A stretch of DNA of 64,000 nucleotides, taken from positions 237,356 through 301,355 of the forward strand of contig ML976746.1 in NCBI GenBank assembly GCA_010015655.1, written 5' to 3'. The stretch is from Bimuria novae-zelandiae CBS 107.79. Taxonomy: Eukaryota; Ascomycota; Dothideomycetes; Pleosporales; Didymosphaeriaceae. A model generated the notes under the pieces. It was not told the DNA's origin. It made no database searches and saw only the letters and a list, made by a program, of their open reading frames with translations. Positions 1 through 12,900 of this stretch are shown piece after piece (the stretch's first letter is position 1; each line of letters starts with the position of its first letter). Made by a program: the position numbers and the translations under genes.

Positions 1-341
1 GAGGGGCTGTGAAAGTTTCTCCTTCATTGGACGCTTCGTTGTTGTACCATGCCATCGCATTGCTGACCGGTTTGGCAAGCCAATCAGCATGATCGCCAAT
101 ATTCCCAGGGCTGCCTCCGCAATGGTTCGCATCTTTGCTTTGTTTTGCGGACTACCCTGCACAGCGATCCAAACAGTATGAGCGCCATAAAATGTTCCGG
201 AGCCTCAATCACAACTGTTCCAGCCGAGAAACTTCAGCCTACCTCCCCAAATTACGCGTGACACCGATTCAATCTGAGCGAAGTCTTCGCCCTGCCTTAT
301 GCCTTGCCTGCTCGAAACGCATCCGATTGGTGGCACGGTAG
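1..341. other. upstream region of the zinc-finger gene, no firm gene
   Basis: Normal-composition sequence. An ATG at 178 opens a short frame that stops at 259. It could be a first exon (178-257, donor GTGACA at 258, weak acceptor CCGAG ending at 346) whose phase fits the downstream frame, but both splice sites are weak. No other supported feature. Confidence 0.3.
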
Positions 342-2371
342 CCGAGCACTGGTTTTGTTGTAACTGCTGTACGTCATGCCCCAATAACATGCGTATCCGT
401 TCCTGAGCAGAACCTGTTAGCGGTTGGCGGACCACTCAATCTTACTATCGACTCGCATTGCCCACATTGCGGTCATCAACAATGTCCATCTCTCCGATCT
501 TCTAAATATGCACAACTCCCTGGATCCACAAGGCGCCAACCAGTGCAAGACACTATCCAAGCTGAGCCGTCTATCGAAGTGTCCTCTGCACATCAGCTGG
601 GAATCGCATCCGACGTTCTCGGAGTGCATCATCGAAGGAGCCACTATGGACCACCCAACTCGGTTTTGGCTACCAATCACCATTCAGAGAATGAGACAAT
701 TGACCCACTATTAATATCTAGTTCCCTCTCAAAACACCGCACACCTATCATTACACAGCTTGAGCCATCTATTCATTTGCAAAGCTCTTCCGGCAGAGGC
801 TCATCACTTTGTGGGAGAAATAAGAGACACCCCTCAAGAGATTCTAGGGGGAAGCAACGGCGCCCAATCAAGAAGAAACGACCCTTAAATGCCACCGAGT
901 CCCAAGAGTCTTGCATCAACGATGAAGACGAAACCTCGAACGGAATCCTGTTCGCCTATACCAATCGAGACACTAGTCAAATGGATGACTGCATTTATGC
1001 TTGCCCATTCCTCGTAATCAATGTGCAAAGATATCGCCATTTCAAGACACAAAGTTGCTACCAACCCTGGACTATGCCGAAATTGAGGTAATAGTCCGAT
1101 GAGAAAGAACAATTCTGGCACTGACAATCATCAGGGAACACGTCATTGGTAGGAGTAAACCAGAAGAACCACGGCATGGGCCTCATACACTTCACGTATG
1201 CGAGGTCTGCTTCGAAGGATTTCTCGGTGAAAAGGACCTGGAGATGCATACGTGTGTAAACCCACATCTCACGCATGCGTGCTACCCTTTGCCAGCTGAA
1301 GGGGTGGGAAAGTCACTCTCAGATCAGATAGCGGAACTACCAAAAGGCCCTAAAAGTGGTAAAAGGACTGAGGAGTATGAAGCTACGTGGAATGAATGGT
1401 ACCGTGTTTTGAACGGCGAGGGTGCCCCACCACAGTCATGCTGTAAGTACATCATGGCATTCTTGAGTCCATTGTTGCTAACGACGTTAGACTTCACCAA
1501 CGCTATAGCCCGTTGCAACGATCCCGATACTCTAGAAGACTCCAAGACCCAGCTCATCCGGACCTTCCAGCGTGCGATCCCCATTGAACTCAAGGCAGAA
1601 GCTTTACGATGCTACATCGAGAGCCATCGAATAGCGGTATTGATCAGTCTCAAACCACGTATTGACATTGGACAGCTGGAGCAGGCATGTGATATTCTTA
1701 GTATCCCGATGACAGGGTCAAGCAAGAAGAAGCTGCGGTCTACTAAACTGAAACGGGAGAAAGTCGAATCTATCTCTCATGAAGCTGTAATGGCGCACGA
1801 CGGTCTTGACGCCTTCACTACAGAGCAGGGACCATTGGTTCTGTTCGAAATGGGACCAGAAATCGATCATACACCCTCTGCTGTGGACACTTCATTACAG
1901 GAAACTTTGTTTCGCGGTCCCTGGGCTATGCCAGAGACTATTGATCATACAGTCTTCCAATCCAGGGAAGAATATTTATATAGGATGACACAGTCTGAAT
2001 GGCCTTTCTCATCATGGGATACGACTGCTCCAGCATATCCTGTGGAGTGGGATGAGATGTCCACCACAATCCAGGCTGGCCCAGGTGGTCCCGGAATTCC
2101 ATATGTGGTTCAACCGGAGCTTGCGCAGGGTAACTCGCAGCATTTCCCACCACCAGGACGACCCGACTTCGTGGAAGGGTCACGCAAGCCCGCCCTGCTT
2201 CCACACGAGCTGTCGTACACTGTTATGCAGCCAATGTACACCAGCCGCTGGGGCACTTTTGAACGAGACCTGTTAAACCCCCATGATGGACCGTCGTTCG
2301 ACCACGACCCTCGCCCGCCTCTGAGCACTGAATTTGAGTTCGACGAAAGCTTATTCAACCTCACGGACTAG
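342..2371 (+). CDS. fungal C2H2/'ACPF'-type zinc-finger protein (5' end uncertain)
   Basis: Three-exon model: 342-1087, 1135-1442, 1491-2371. Intron 1 (1088-1134) has donor GTAATA, a CTGAC branch site and TCAG; removing it joins the two frames exactly. Intron 2 (1443-1490, 48 nt) has GTAAGT, GCTAAC and TTAG and is in frame. The spliced protein shows the arrangement typical of many Pezizomycotina proteins: ACPF, a Tyr, SC..PW, a basic LREHV segment, then a finger CEVC...H (Cys codons at 1199 and 1208). The rest is Pro/Ser-rich and acidic near the C-terminus. Such proteins are usually annotated as putative nucleic-acid-binding or zinc-finger proteins of unknown role. The frame is open from 342 without an ATG until 981 (MDD just before ACPF), so the start is either 981 or in an upstream exon. 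The stop is TAG at 2369 and the frame stays open for 53 more codons after it. Domain type fairly sure, function unknown. Confidence 0.62.
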
Positions 2372-2760
2372 TCGCCGAAACAATTCTACAGCCTCTTCTT
2401 TCGATGCGCCACTTCAGAGGCTATAGATTACTTCGATGACTTTTCATACATAGAGCAGCTCTTCGAGCCTCATCCACCGTGTGGCCGACCAATGCTGAAG
2501 CCAGGAGATATGCAGGGTCTCCCGGTGCCATAGTAGAGTTGCCTCGGAGATCAGCACGACGGCGTATGCAGGTACATTGTTGTTGGCTAAAAGGTGAAAA
2601 CGGTCGTGGAGATTAATTTCCAATTCCTTTGCGTCTGTTTTGGACACAAGGAGCTGTTTTAGGACCTTGGCTTAATATGGCTCGAAAGTATGGAAATGTC
2701 GCGGACCGTGTCCTAATGTTCCGGAGTGTTGTTTTCTTGACTGAACTCTTAAGACAACGT
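2372..2760. other. 3' flank, transition to AT-rich block
   Basis: The frame of the preceding gene continues open from 2372 to a TAG at 2531-2533. On the minus strand 2444-2647 is also open. Neither can be assigned. Composition becomes AT-rich from about 2,750. Confidence 0.35.
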
Positions 2761-4990
2761 GTGTTTTTATATATTTTATATATTTTATAGCTAAATTTAA
2801 CGTGTAAAATATTTAGATACGCTTTACTATTTTACTCAATTTAGTAGGTTAATTCAATATTAAAATTAAGTAGATATATAACGTTTAATTATTTATAACC
2901 TTTCTTATCACTAGTCTCTAGAGCTACTAAACTTAAATACTAAAAGTAAGTCTTATACATAATAGCTTAAGCGCTATAAGTTAGAATTTACTATTTATAA
3001 TTAGCTTATAATAAAGCTTTAGGTACTCTAGAACTAGGTTTATACTATAATTAAGTAAGTAGTAAACACTATAGGCGCTAATTAAAGAACTTAAAAATAA
3101 TTTATATTTAAGTAATAATAATTAGAAGAAGTAGATAATATATATATATATGTAAAGGTTACCCTACGCCTATAAAGTAGTAAAATAATAAATATAACTT
3201 AATAGCTATTTAAGTATAACCGCGCAAACGCTAACGCTATATTATTAAAAAAAATTCAAATTAAGGATATACTACTAGTAAAGAATTTTTTACGCTTAGT
3301 AATATAATATAACTATAAGTAGGCTTAAAAAGAACTTAATAACCTAGTATAACTAAGCATAGTAGTAATTTTATTGTTAAAAAGATATGCTTACTAGCTC
3401 GCGTAGCTTAGCTAAATAACTTTAATAATAGTAAAGGCTAGGATATATAGTATATAGTTTAATAATTTTTTATATACCTTTCCTACTCCTTATAATTAAC
3501 TTAATATACTATAAGTACATCTCCTATAATAGATTAGCAAATCTTAGAGTTAGTTATTTTATAGTTTATTATAGAATTAGATTATTCGCAAACCTTAGTG
3601 TTATTATCATAAGCTCTTAACTACTAAATATCTACAAGGTGCTTTATCCTTAAAATTATAAATCTAAGGTATTCTGTCCTTGTCGTGTAGAGTTTGCATT
3701 TATTCGGGTGAAGGAGTAGTCCGTATTCCTTTATCTTGGCCAGCACCTTTTGTACGTGCTATATATGCTCCTTAAGCGTGCCACTTAAATATATTAGGAT
3801 ATCGTCTAGATATACTATGCAGAATACACCTAGGTATTCGTGTAATGCCTTATTTACCATTGCTTAAAACGTGTTAAAGGCATTTATTAGCTCTATAGAC
3901 ATAACCGTAAATTTAAATAACCTATATTATATTTAAAATACTATTATTTATTTGTACTCTTTAGCTATGCGTATTTAATAGAATCTATCTTATATATTAA
4001 ACTTTATAAACTACTTAGCTCTTTAGAGTTAATCTATAGGTTTTATTATTAGTAATAAGGGGTACCAGTTCTTTATCGTTTTATTATTTAGTTATTTAAA
4101 GTTTATATATAATTATAGTCTTCTATCTTTCTTTAGCACGAATAGTACGACAGAAGCTATGAAGTTTTTACTTAATTATATAAACTTCTTTTTTAAGTTT
4201 TTCTTTAACTATCTTACTAACTCTTCTTGTTAGTCTCGCAATAATAATTATAGTTATTTTAAGTGTAGCTTCGCACCTTCCTATAGGTAGATCTTATAAT
4301 CCTATTCCTAGCGTTTCGGAAGTGTTTTGCTACCTTACTTGTGAAATAGCTCTGCGAAATCTTCGTACTCTTTAGGTATAAATAGAGTTTTTTGCCCCTC
4401 CTTCTAGAGCTTACTCCTTCTTATTCATATAACTCCTACTGCCTAAGGGTCCTTATTATAGATCCTTATAATCTTAAAAAGCGATATTTTTATAATTATT
4501 AATTTCTTATTAGTTCCTACTTTAAGAGATATGCACTAAACCTTTAGGCTTACTTATTTTAATTATTATACGCTAGTAATCTTTATTATAGATTCCTGGC
4601 TACGTATTATCTTCCTCTACTAGTTAATAATAGGGTTATATTATAATAGCTAATTATAACTAGTAATTACTTTTAAGCTTCTGAGATCTATTATCGTGAA
4701 GCTATATTAGCTCTAGAGTCTATCTAGACCAATAGGTAATAGTTTTGTTTTAAAGCGTAGCTAGCCTTTGCTATATCCTTAGGATAACGTCTTATTTACT
4801 ATTTTTACCTATATAAGTGTTTCTTTATTCCTGTATAGTAGATTATATTTCTTTATTATTTTAAGAAATATTAGACATCTAGTCGCTCTAAGGTTTATTA
4901 GCACTATTACTTAGTAACTACTAATTATAACTTTTTTAGTTAGGTATAGGCTATTTATACTTATTTCTACCGTTTTTGCCTTTATAGTTA
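2761..4990 (-). mobile_element. RIP-decayed Ty3/gypsy pol relic (protease/RT region)
   Basis: On the minus strand, about 4,400 down to 3,650 gives an interrupted reverse transcriptase. It starts with an IPKEYEDFAELF-like segment near 4,370 and includes the catalytic YLDDILIY motif (the two Asp codons are the complement of 3801-3806), followed by LLLHPNKCKLYT. Most stops are TAG/TAA where Gln or Trp is expected, as RIP produces. No intact frame. No LTR could be assigned to this piece, and its boundary with the integrase piece at about 4,990 is approximate. Confidence 0.7.
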
Positions 4991-5655
4991 CGCCTTTACT
5001 AGTAAGGTCATTTATTTAGTGGTGCCCTAGTTTTCTAACTCGTTGTCGGTTCTCTTAGAGGCATTCTAGGAAGCCTCTACTTCCTTATTCCAAATTCGCG
5101 TGGCTTCTTCTATGCAGATATTGGTTTTTGCCTTTTTCTATTGCTTCCACTTGACTAGGTATTTAGGCTAACTCTGTTCTATCTTTAGGTCCCTAATTTC
5201 CTTAACCTCGTACTCGTTGTCTTTAGATCTAACTAGGTCTCGACTAGAGCGTCTAAGGGTGCTAGTTCTAAAAGTAATTTATAAAACGTAGAGTAGGTCT
5301 TTGTGCCTATTAGTAAAAGTAGTTTAGTTATAACAGGTCCTTTAGTTTCTTATACTTTAAAAAACCTACTTAAAGGTAATCTAGTTTTCTACTAAGTCGT
5401 TTTATCCTTAAATGTTTTTATAATAGAAAAACTTTATCCCTCCTTTTAAGGATTAGTTCCTTAATTCTTTACTTGTTAGCGTTCATAGATACTATAAAAG
5501 ACCATTAGGTAATTCTTTTTTATAAGATATTTTAAAGTTCCGTTATTTTTTAAGCCTTATTTTAGGCTTTTATAGAAGTGCTTTTCACGTCTTTTAGATC
5601 CTAATAAGCAATTAGCTTATATCTATAGTTTATATAGTGTGAGGAGTAATATATT
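4991..5655 (-). mobile_element. gypsy integrase C-terminus plus chromodomain relic (chromovirus)
   Basis: The minus strand from about 5,640 to 5,270 reads as an integrase C-terminal region (RLSRKLDYLQVG followed by a residue pattern like the fungal gypsy 'P-x-FHV' end). About 5,250-5,100 reads as a chromodomain core (YEVKEIRDLKIEQ, then PKYLVKWK). It lies 5' of the RT piece on the same strand, so it cannot belong to that RT in normal gag-pol order. It is the end of a different element copy. Confidence 0.6.
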
Positions 5656-6400
5656 ATACCTAACCTTACGCTGGACTGCAAGAGTTTACAAGGATATATT
5701 ATTAAACTATTTAGTAGCCTGATTACCTAGAAGGCAAGTAAATAAGATACAGTTACTATATTAATAATAGAGGCTAAACTACTAGCACATTTCTAAGTAG
5801 CTAAGGAGGCTATTTTTACTTTATAATTACTTTATAAGCTCTAAACTACTATAATTAATTATAACAATTAATAGACTATCTATCTTATTACTAAAGAGAT
5901 TATAAAGTTACAGACTAAGCTACGCTATATAGATATCTATAATTATTAACTAAGGCAGGAAGTGGCTAAAGGAATAATTAATATTACTTATTAAAGATTA
6001 CAGGATATAGTAGTAGATTGTCTAACTAAGGCCTTACTAGTAAATAAATAGAATAAGTTTCTAGATAAACTAGAACTTATAAATATATTAGATAAGATTA
6101 CTAATTAAGCGGTCACCCTACAGGATCTATAGTAGAGGATAGAGGCCTTTAAAATAAAGTAGAAGGATAGACTAATTACTATAAAGCGTTTAGCTTAAGG
6201 ATTTGCCTAAGAAAAGGGGGTGTGTTTAATTATAGGGCCTCTATAATCCTACACTAATATTAATAGTATAGTAGAGAATATAAGGCTAGCGCACCTCTAG
6301 TTACACACTATCCTAGATAGTACTAGCGTTAGGTTGGCATGTACTAGAAACCTCGCCTACGGCCAATCTCTATTACTTAATCAATTAACTTTTTTAATTA
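5656..6400 (+). mobile_element. copia-type 3' end: RNase H relic, polypurine tract and LTR start
   Basis: The plus strand from about 5,720 to 6,110 reads as a Ty1/copia RNase H C-terminus with stops at Gln positions: an IIEAKLLAHF-like segment, AKEAIFTL, then VVDCLTKALLVNK and KFLDKLEL. It is followed by a purine tract (AAGAAAAGGGGG, about 6,209-6,220) and TGTG at about 6,221, the expected start of a 3' LTR. The right LTR edge was not located, so the end coordinate is approximate. Confidence 0.55.
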
Positions 6401-8006
6401 TCAAGATCATACGATTTTAAAGTGACAGAACACCATCAAATCTGAAATGTATATTATATTTTATAACTAGGTAGTTAAACTATTCCTATTAGTATTATTA
6501 TTTTTAAGTTAGAAAATATATTATTTACTTTTTTACGCAGTGCGTGGTGCATTAGTCGTGTGTATAGTATCTCTATTAAAAAGTACTGTAATTAGGATTA
6601 TAGTAGTCTAGGTTATATATTAGTTTATAATAATTTTTTTCTATTATATATATCTTGCGTAGGTCTTAATACTTATATTCGTAGTCTACGAATTCTCGCG
6701 TGGCTTTACTAATTAGGGTAGTTTATTTTAGTAGATACGTAATATATTTAGTTCTTATTACTAAGTATCTAAAGTCTCTTTCTTTAGGTTATTATATCTT
6801 TAGGAAGTTAAAGACGTCTTACTATTTAACTTCCTCTAGAGATAGTTATACTTTTAAGTATAGTATAGGAGATCGTTGTATTAATTAGTTTTCTTTATTT
6901 AAACTTTTATTATTAGTATCTTTATATATACAAAAGTCTGGCAATTCTAATTACTTTAAGTCTTTATTTAGGATGTTAGGTTGGTTAATAAAAGGTTATA
7001 CCTACTATTTTTTATCGTCCATATCCGCATTATTAATAGTTAGTATGTTTAACTATCTAAAGACCTTATTATTAGATCTATAGTTCTTAGCTATATAGCC
7101 GGATTTATTATATATAAAGCAGGTACGTGTCTCTGTCCTTAGCAGGCGAGTTCTATTTAAGAGTTATATATAGTTATTATTAAGCTTTTAAGGGCCTAAG
7201 GCCTTCCTTATTCCCTTTTCTATATTATTAAATTAGATTCCTTTTATTAGCTAGTAACTATAAGAGTCACATTACTATTACTAAGGTGCCTTTAGTGCTC
7301 TATAAACTAGAGGTGTAGGTTTTCTAAAGCTAGCGTTTTTTAAGTTTCTGTAAAACACTTCTTATAGTGCCAACTATTCTCCATTAATCTTAATTAATTC
7401 CTTACATAGTTTATTAAAAAGATTAATTTTTATACTAATACGTAGGAATACTTCTTGCACCTTATACTTAAGTCCTTACTTATATATGGTCTTAAGAGAT
7501 TTTTTATTTATGTTATACAGCGTATTTGGGAAACTTAGCTATATATTTAGCTATTGATTATTATTGCTTAATTTTCTAGATAGCTTATATAGCTATAGCG
7601 ATTTTATTAGGAATTTTAAATAGTAATTTAAGGCATTTTAAAAGCTAAAGTAGTTCTTAATAATATCAACTGCGTTAGCGTGACTATCTATGTAGTCCTT
7701 ATCTTAGTGTTAGTGGTCTATATCTATCTATTTAACTAGGTATAGGTAGATTTATTCTTTAGCTAGTCCTTGCAATGTATATTACTATAAAGATAACCTT
7801 CTTTTTATTTTTAAAGTTATTATCTTAATTAAAGAAGTATAGGTCTAATTATAATAGCTACGTATTAAGGAGCTCACAGTTACTATTATATAAATTAGGT
7901 TTATATACTTTATTTTTGCTATCGTTTATTAGCAGGACGCTAGTGTTATTAAAAGCTATAAAAAAGGTAAGGATACTTATAGTACTTATATTAAGGGTGT
8001 TTAAGA
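6401..8006 (-). mobile_element. gypsy gag relic with CCHC zinc knuckle, internal part next to the LTR at 8,007
   Basis: The complement of 7083-7130 encodes a zinc knuckle of form C-x2-C-x4-H-x4-C in which a Cys has become Tyr and the His has become Tyr, as RIP would do. The sequence just inside the LTR (about 7,990-8,006) matches the first internal bases after the 5' LTR of the gypsy element at 20,161, so both belong to one family. The left end of the element was not found. Confidence 0.55.
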
Positions 8007-8434
8007 TGGTAAGTCCCTAAGCGATAGCTAGTTCTTATAGTACTAAGGTTAGTTCTTAGACAAGAGTACTAGTAAAGTAAATAGGGGGTTATTAATAGCT
8101 TGCGTGTATTAATAAGCTATTAGTATTAAAAGTAATATATAAATATAAATAAATTAATAATTCCTAACTATAATCTAAATAATAGATTAATAAACGAGGT
8201 TAAAAACGAAGATAGAGAGTCTATCTCTAGTGTTCCTATATACTAGTCCTAGACTGCTCACTGGCGAGCGCTCTCCCCAGAGCGCTCTCTCCAGGTCGCT
8301 CTCTGGAAAGCAGTCACATGACTTCGTAAGCGCTGACAACGCGGCAAGCGAAGACAAAGGTGTCTCTACGTGTACGCGCTATAACTAAGTACAAAATGGT
8401 TCTCTGTCCTTATGTTGGATCGTGGATCCTAACA
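8007..8434 (-). repeat. LTR of a gypsy family (TGTTAGGATCC type), minus orientation
   Basis: Reads on the minus strand from TGTTAGGATCC (complement of 8424-8434) to CA at 8,007, about 428 bp. It aligns with the LTRs at 17,588-18,009, 20,161-20,600 and 26,989-27,419. The GC-rich part (about 8,250-8,430) is less decayed than its surroundings. It is followed by CTTAC at 8435-8439, a candidate target duplication whose partner was not found. Confidence 0.6.
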
Positions 8435-9232
8435 CTTACTATACTAGTAAAATTTATATAAATTTTTAATAAAAGTTCGCGAAGCCTACGAAGCTTTAGA
8501 CTCCCTTTACTAAAATTAGTAGCTTCTATTTTTAAAATACTTAGACTTTATTTAGGTCTATACTTACGCCCTTATTAACTTTTATAATAGATTTGCCGTA
8601 CTTAGTCTTTTTAACGCAGAACTTAAATTTCTTAATATATAAATATAATTTTATAGCTCTTAACTTTTAAATTATAATACGTACTCTCTCTTCGTAGTCT
8701 TTTAGCTACTACTAGAGAAAATAAAAACGTTATCTATATATGCTAAGTAGTAGTTATTAAGGTACTTCTTTAATATCTAATTAATATACTACTAGAATAT
8801 ACTTAGCACGTTAGCTAAGCGAAAAGGAACTACTAGCTACTTATAGAAATTAAATTAAATTCTAAACGTTATCTTCTATTCCTCGCCTTTTACTATTTAA
8901 AGCTTATAAAAAGCTTAAATTATATTAAGTTTACTAAACTATTTAGCTTTTACAAGAAGCTAAAAAGTCTTACTAATTAAAAGTAAAAAATACTAGTCCT
9001 TCTTTAAGATAGCGTTTAGGGCTTAATAATTAATATAAAAACGTAGTCCTCTACTAAGTTTTTTAGTAAATAATATTAGAGCGATAGCTCTAGACTTACT
9101 TACCTAAATAAAGTCTTTATTTAAGTATTTAGTAAGCTCTTCCTAAAGGACAAGCAACTCTTTATAAGACATCTTAAATAGAGAGTTATAAGGAATCTTT
9201 AGGATCTCGCTATTTTTTTTACAAGAGGGATA

Positions 9233-9501
9233 TGTCGGATTAACAACTTCAACGGCCTTAGGCATGTTACAAGGAAGGTGCGTGTGCGGAGGAGCGAGCA
9301 TTCTGTTAATAGTTATCAAGGCCTCTATCGTGTTGCAAAACACTATGTGTATAGAGCGAACCCCATATGGGACTAGCTTCCATACCCCGCGATATACTTC
9401 ACTCCTCAGTAGATAGAACAAGAAAACAAGCATTAATTAACCTAATGTAACTTATTATTAAGTATTTCCTTTTAGCACTAGTGCAACAAGTCCTTCTAAC
9501 A
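9233..9501 (+). repeat. 5' LTR of the copia element
   Basis: 269 bp, from TGTCGGATTAAC to CTTCTAACA. It closely matches the 3' LTR with mostly C/T and G/A differences. Confidence 0.85.
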
Positions 9502-9989
9502 CTAATTAGTAATCGCGAGAAGCTATTACAGATAGTAAGGAAGAAGAGATAGGCTATTAATAACCTAACGTAAGAAATCTTAGGTTAATGCAGACTATGC
9601 TAAGAATAGAGTAAGATAGAGATAACACGAAGCACTCTTAACTAACCTCTAAAGCTATTAGTTTAGGCTAATTCGCGGACATAAAGCGCGTTAGTAACGT
9701 ATTATAATTTACTATATAAACGTCTCTAAACGACCTAGTTACGTACACTAACACACGTCGGAAACGACTAACTAACGAGATAACTATATTAACAACGAGT
9801 TAACACTACTAGTATAATAGTAAATAACTAGAGCAGTAATAGCGTAGCAGATAATACTAATACTTAAGCTTAAGCTTAACTACGCGATAATTAGTTAAAG
9901 TATAGCTTAAGTAAACGCTAGGAAGCTGCTTCGCGCTAGGCTAAATATACTATAAAGTACCTTATAGGAGACTGCCTATATCTAGTAGC

Positions 9990-12900
9990 GCTGGAATCTG
10001 TCAACACATTTCTCTAGGACGTACCTATACTAACAGACGTAGACGAGATGCACGCAATAACCTAGATTACTAAAATTATTCGCGATTATAACGTATTAAT
10101 AGCTTAGGACGACGATCTATGTGTAGACTACTACTACGATTTTAAAGGATAGATAAAGGAGCTATTCTATAAGGTTGACCATAATATACTAAAATCTCTA
10201 AAGATAGTCCTATAGCATAGAGGAGTCTACACAGGCAATAACCACGCAAGGCTTACTAATTCCCTCTATAATCTATCTACTTTAGAGAATACTCCCGAAT
10301 GGGACCTTGTAGAATTTAAAGCTATAATATTTAACTAACGATTAAGGGCATACAAGCGCCAGCAGAACGCAAAACAGACACCTCTAATAGCTAAGTAGTA
10401 ATAACTATAGTAGGATAGTCTACTAGCTAGTACACATGCACCGTAGTTATAGCAGCTAGAGCACTCGTAGCAAGACAGGCAGTAGCAAGAGTAATTACAG
10501 CGAAGCGAATAGCACGGAGTAGGATACGACGCTTAAAACTAATCTAAAACACGAAAGCTACAACTAATGCACTAGATAAATAAAATCTAACTATTAAGAT
10601 AGAGTAATAATAATTAATAACTGTACTTCATGAGTGGTGCGCTTAGAGAACCTTAGTCTTAGTAATAGTAGGAACAAGATGCGCAATCATAGTAATGGCG
10701 ACTATAAACACAGGCACGGCCGCCAGCGATTACATATCGCAAAATCACGCCGTTTCCACAACAACCTGTGAACGGTGTACCGGGCAGACCACTAGAGCTA
10801 CTACATAACCCGTATAAGACACTGCTGCCGCGCTAGTCCCGTAACGACTAACTTAACGCTAACATAATCACGCAGTTCTCTAAGCTTTAGGATAATAATA
10901 AGAAATACATAAGAGATATGTATAATCTGCTTAATAATAAAATTAAGATCTTCTTTAGCATCTGTTGGCAGGTGGATATCCATAAAGAGCAGTTCCACGC
11001 TGTGTTTCCCCGTATTCTTACTAGGCGAGCAGAGATGTTCTATATACAAGTTATGGACAGAGGTGACAGCTTTTCTAATGCGTACATAGTGATCAAGAAC
11101 CACTTTGATCACGACGTCTACTATTAATACTACTATATAGACTAGATAACTACAACCTTCGCCCGTACGCGCATAGAGAACCCTAATAAGAGCTTATATA
11201 AGGTGCTATAAATATTATTTAATAAGCTATAATTATGCTAACGCGCGCTTAGTAAGACCTTTAAAGGTAAAAATACCTTATAAATAACTATTATTAACGC
11301 GTGCTAGGGAGTTCTAGAACTTAAAATAGCACTCTTTAAGCTAGCTATAATCTACAAAGGACTCTTTATAGACCTATAGTCTATAGTTAAGACGCACCTT
11401 GCACGTTAGCAAATAAGGTAAATACTTATAAAAAGTAAGATAATCGCTATAGACTAGTACTACCTTAACCGCCGCTACAACAATAGGAATAGAAGAACTT
11501 AAAGAGGATTTAGAAGCAAAGGCGGATTTATAGGCGGATTCTAAGGAGGCTAAGGTAATAGAAATAATTAGCGCTTTAATAGCAACGATAGCAGACGTGA
11601 ATTCATAACGCTACGCTAGAAGAAGAAGTGCTTTGTCTGCTAGAAAGAGGGCTACTAGTTAACCAACCATACTAATAAGGAACGCAAAGCTGCCCGCACA
11701 TAGTTCTTCTCCGCATGTTACTTTACAGGCACACTACTGCCTGCAGACTTCTCTATGCACCTTGCAGAGTATAAAGGTAGTAAGAACTACGAGGACGATG
11801 ATAATGACAGCGATTAGTAGTATAACATCGACAATTAGCAATTCACAACTACGTACGCAGAATATTAATTTTTTAAGAAGTAATAACTTATAGATTAAGT
11901 GTTTATACACTATATCTTTAGTAAAGATATATATAGCAGAGACGTACCGTCATCACTGGCGTCGCAATTCCTTATTAAGGACCGATACACGCGATCTGTG
12001 TACTAAGGAATCCTCCCTGATACAGGCGCCGCCAATGTATCTACAGTTGGTAAGGAACAGTACCTCGCACTTATACAGGAAGACCTAACGGTCACGATAG
12101 ACACATCTACGGCAGGAAAAACGTCTATTAAATTCGGAAAAGGCAGTGTTACGGTGTCTATTGGCACCGCACAGATTCCGACAGAGATTGGAAAAATCGA
12201 CTTTGAGGTGCTAGATGCGCCCACACCGTTCTTGCTATGCCTTGCGGACATGGACAGGCTAAAGGTCTACTTTAACAACACTATAGATGAGCTTGTCCAG
12301 GGCAATGTACGCATCCCCGTAATCCGCAAATAAGGACATCTATGGTTCTATCTTAACAAGAGAGAGCGTGCAACTGCATTTCTTATAGAGACAAAGTTAA
12401 GACGGCTCTATCGCCGTTTTAGACACCTAGCTATTATAAGACTAGCTAGGCTCTTGAAAGATGCTAGTCACAATAACTTTAAAGAAAGAACTCTTAAGTA
12501 AATTACAAAGTTTTACTATTATTATTAACTTAATAGCTCTGCGCCGCGCCGCTTTAAGTTCACCCTTAAGGACGACTATTACTTTAACTACGAGATCCTT
12601 GTGGATGTGATATACTTAAGAAGTAAGCCTATATTACATGTAGTAGATTTAGTAACTTTATTTTAAGGCGTAAAGTTTCTTAACGCTATTTTAGCTAAGG
12701 AGACATGGCAGGTACTGCGAATGTTATGGATTAATACCTACTAAGGACCACCAGACATTCTTACACATGACGCAGGCACGAACTTCGCAAGTGCAGAATT
12801 TTGCGTAGAAGTAAAGATTATGGGAGTCACATGCAAACAAGTACCTACAGAGGCATATTAGTCTATTGGCAAGATAGAGAGGTATCACGCGCCCCTACAC

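Noticed and set aside
6700..6888. 62-codon frame in the AT-rich block
   Set aside because: Composition is that of RIPed DNA and the surrounding minus strand is a gypsy relic.
12003..12251. minus-strand 82-codon frame
   Set aside because: Antisense of the copia protease, which is clearly readable on the plus strand (DTGA).
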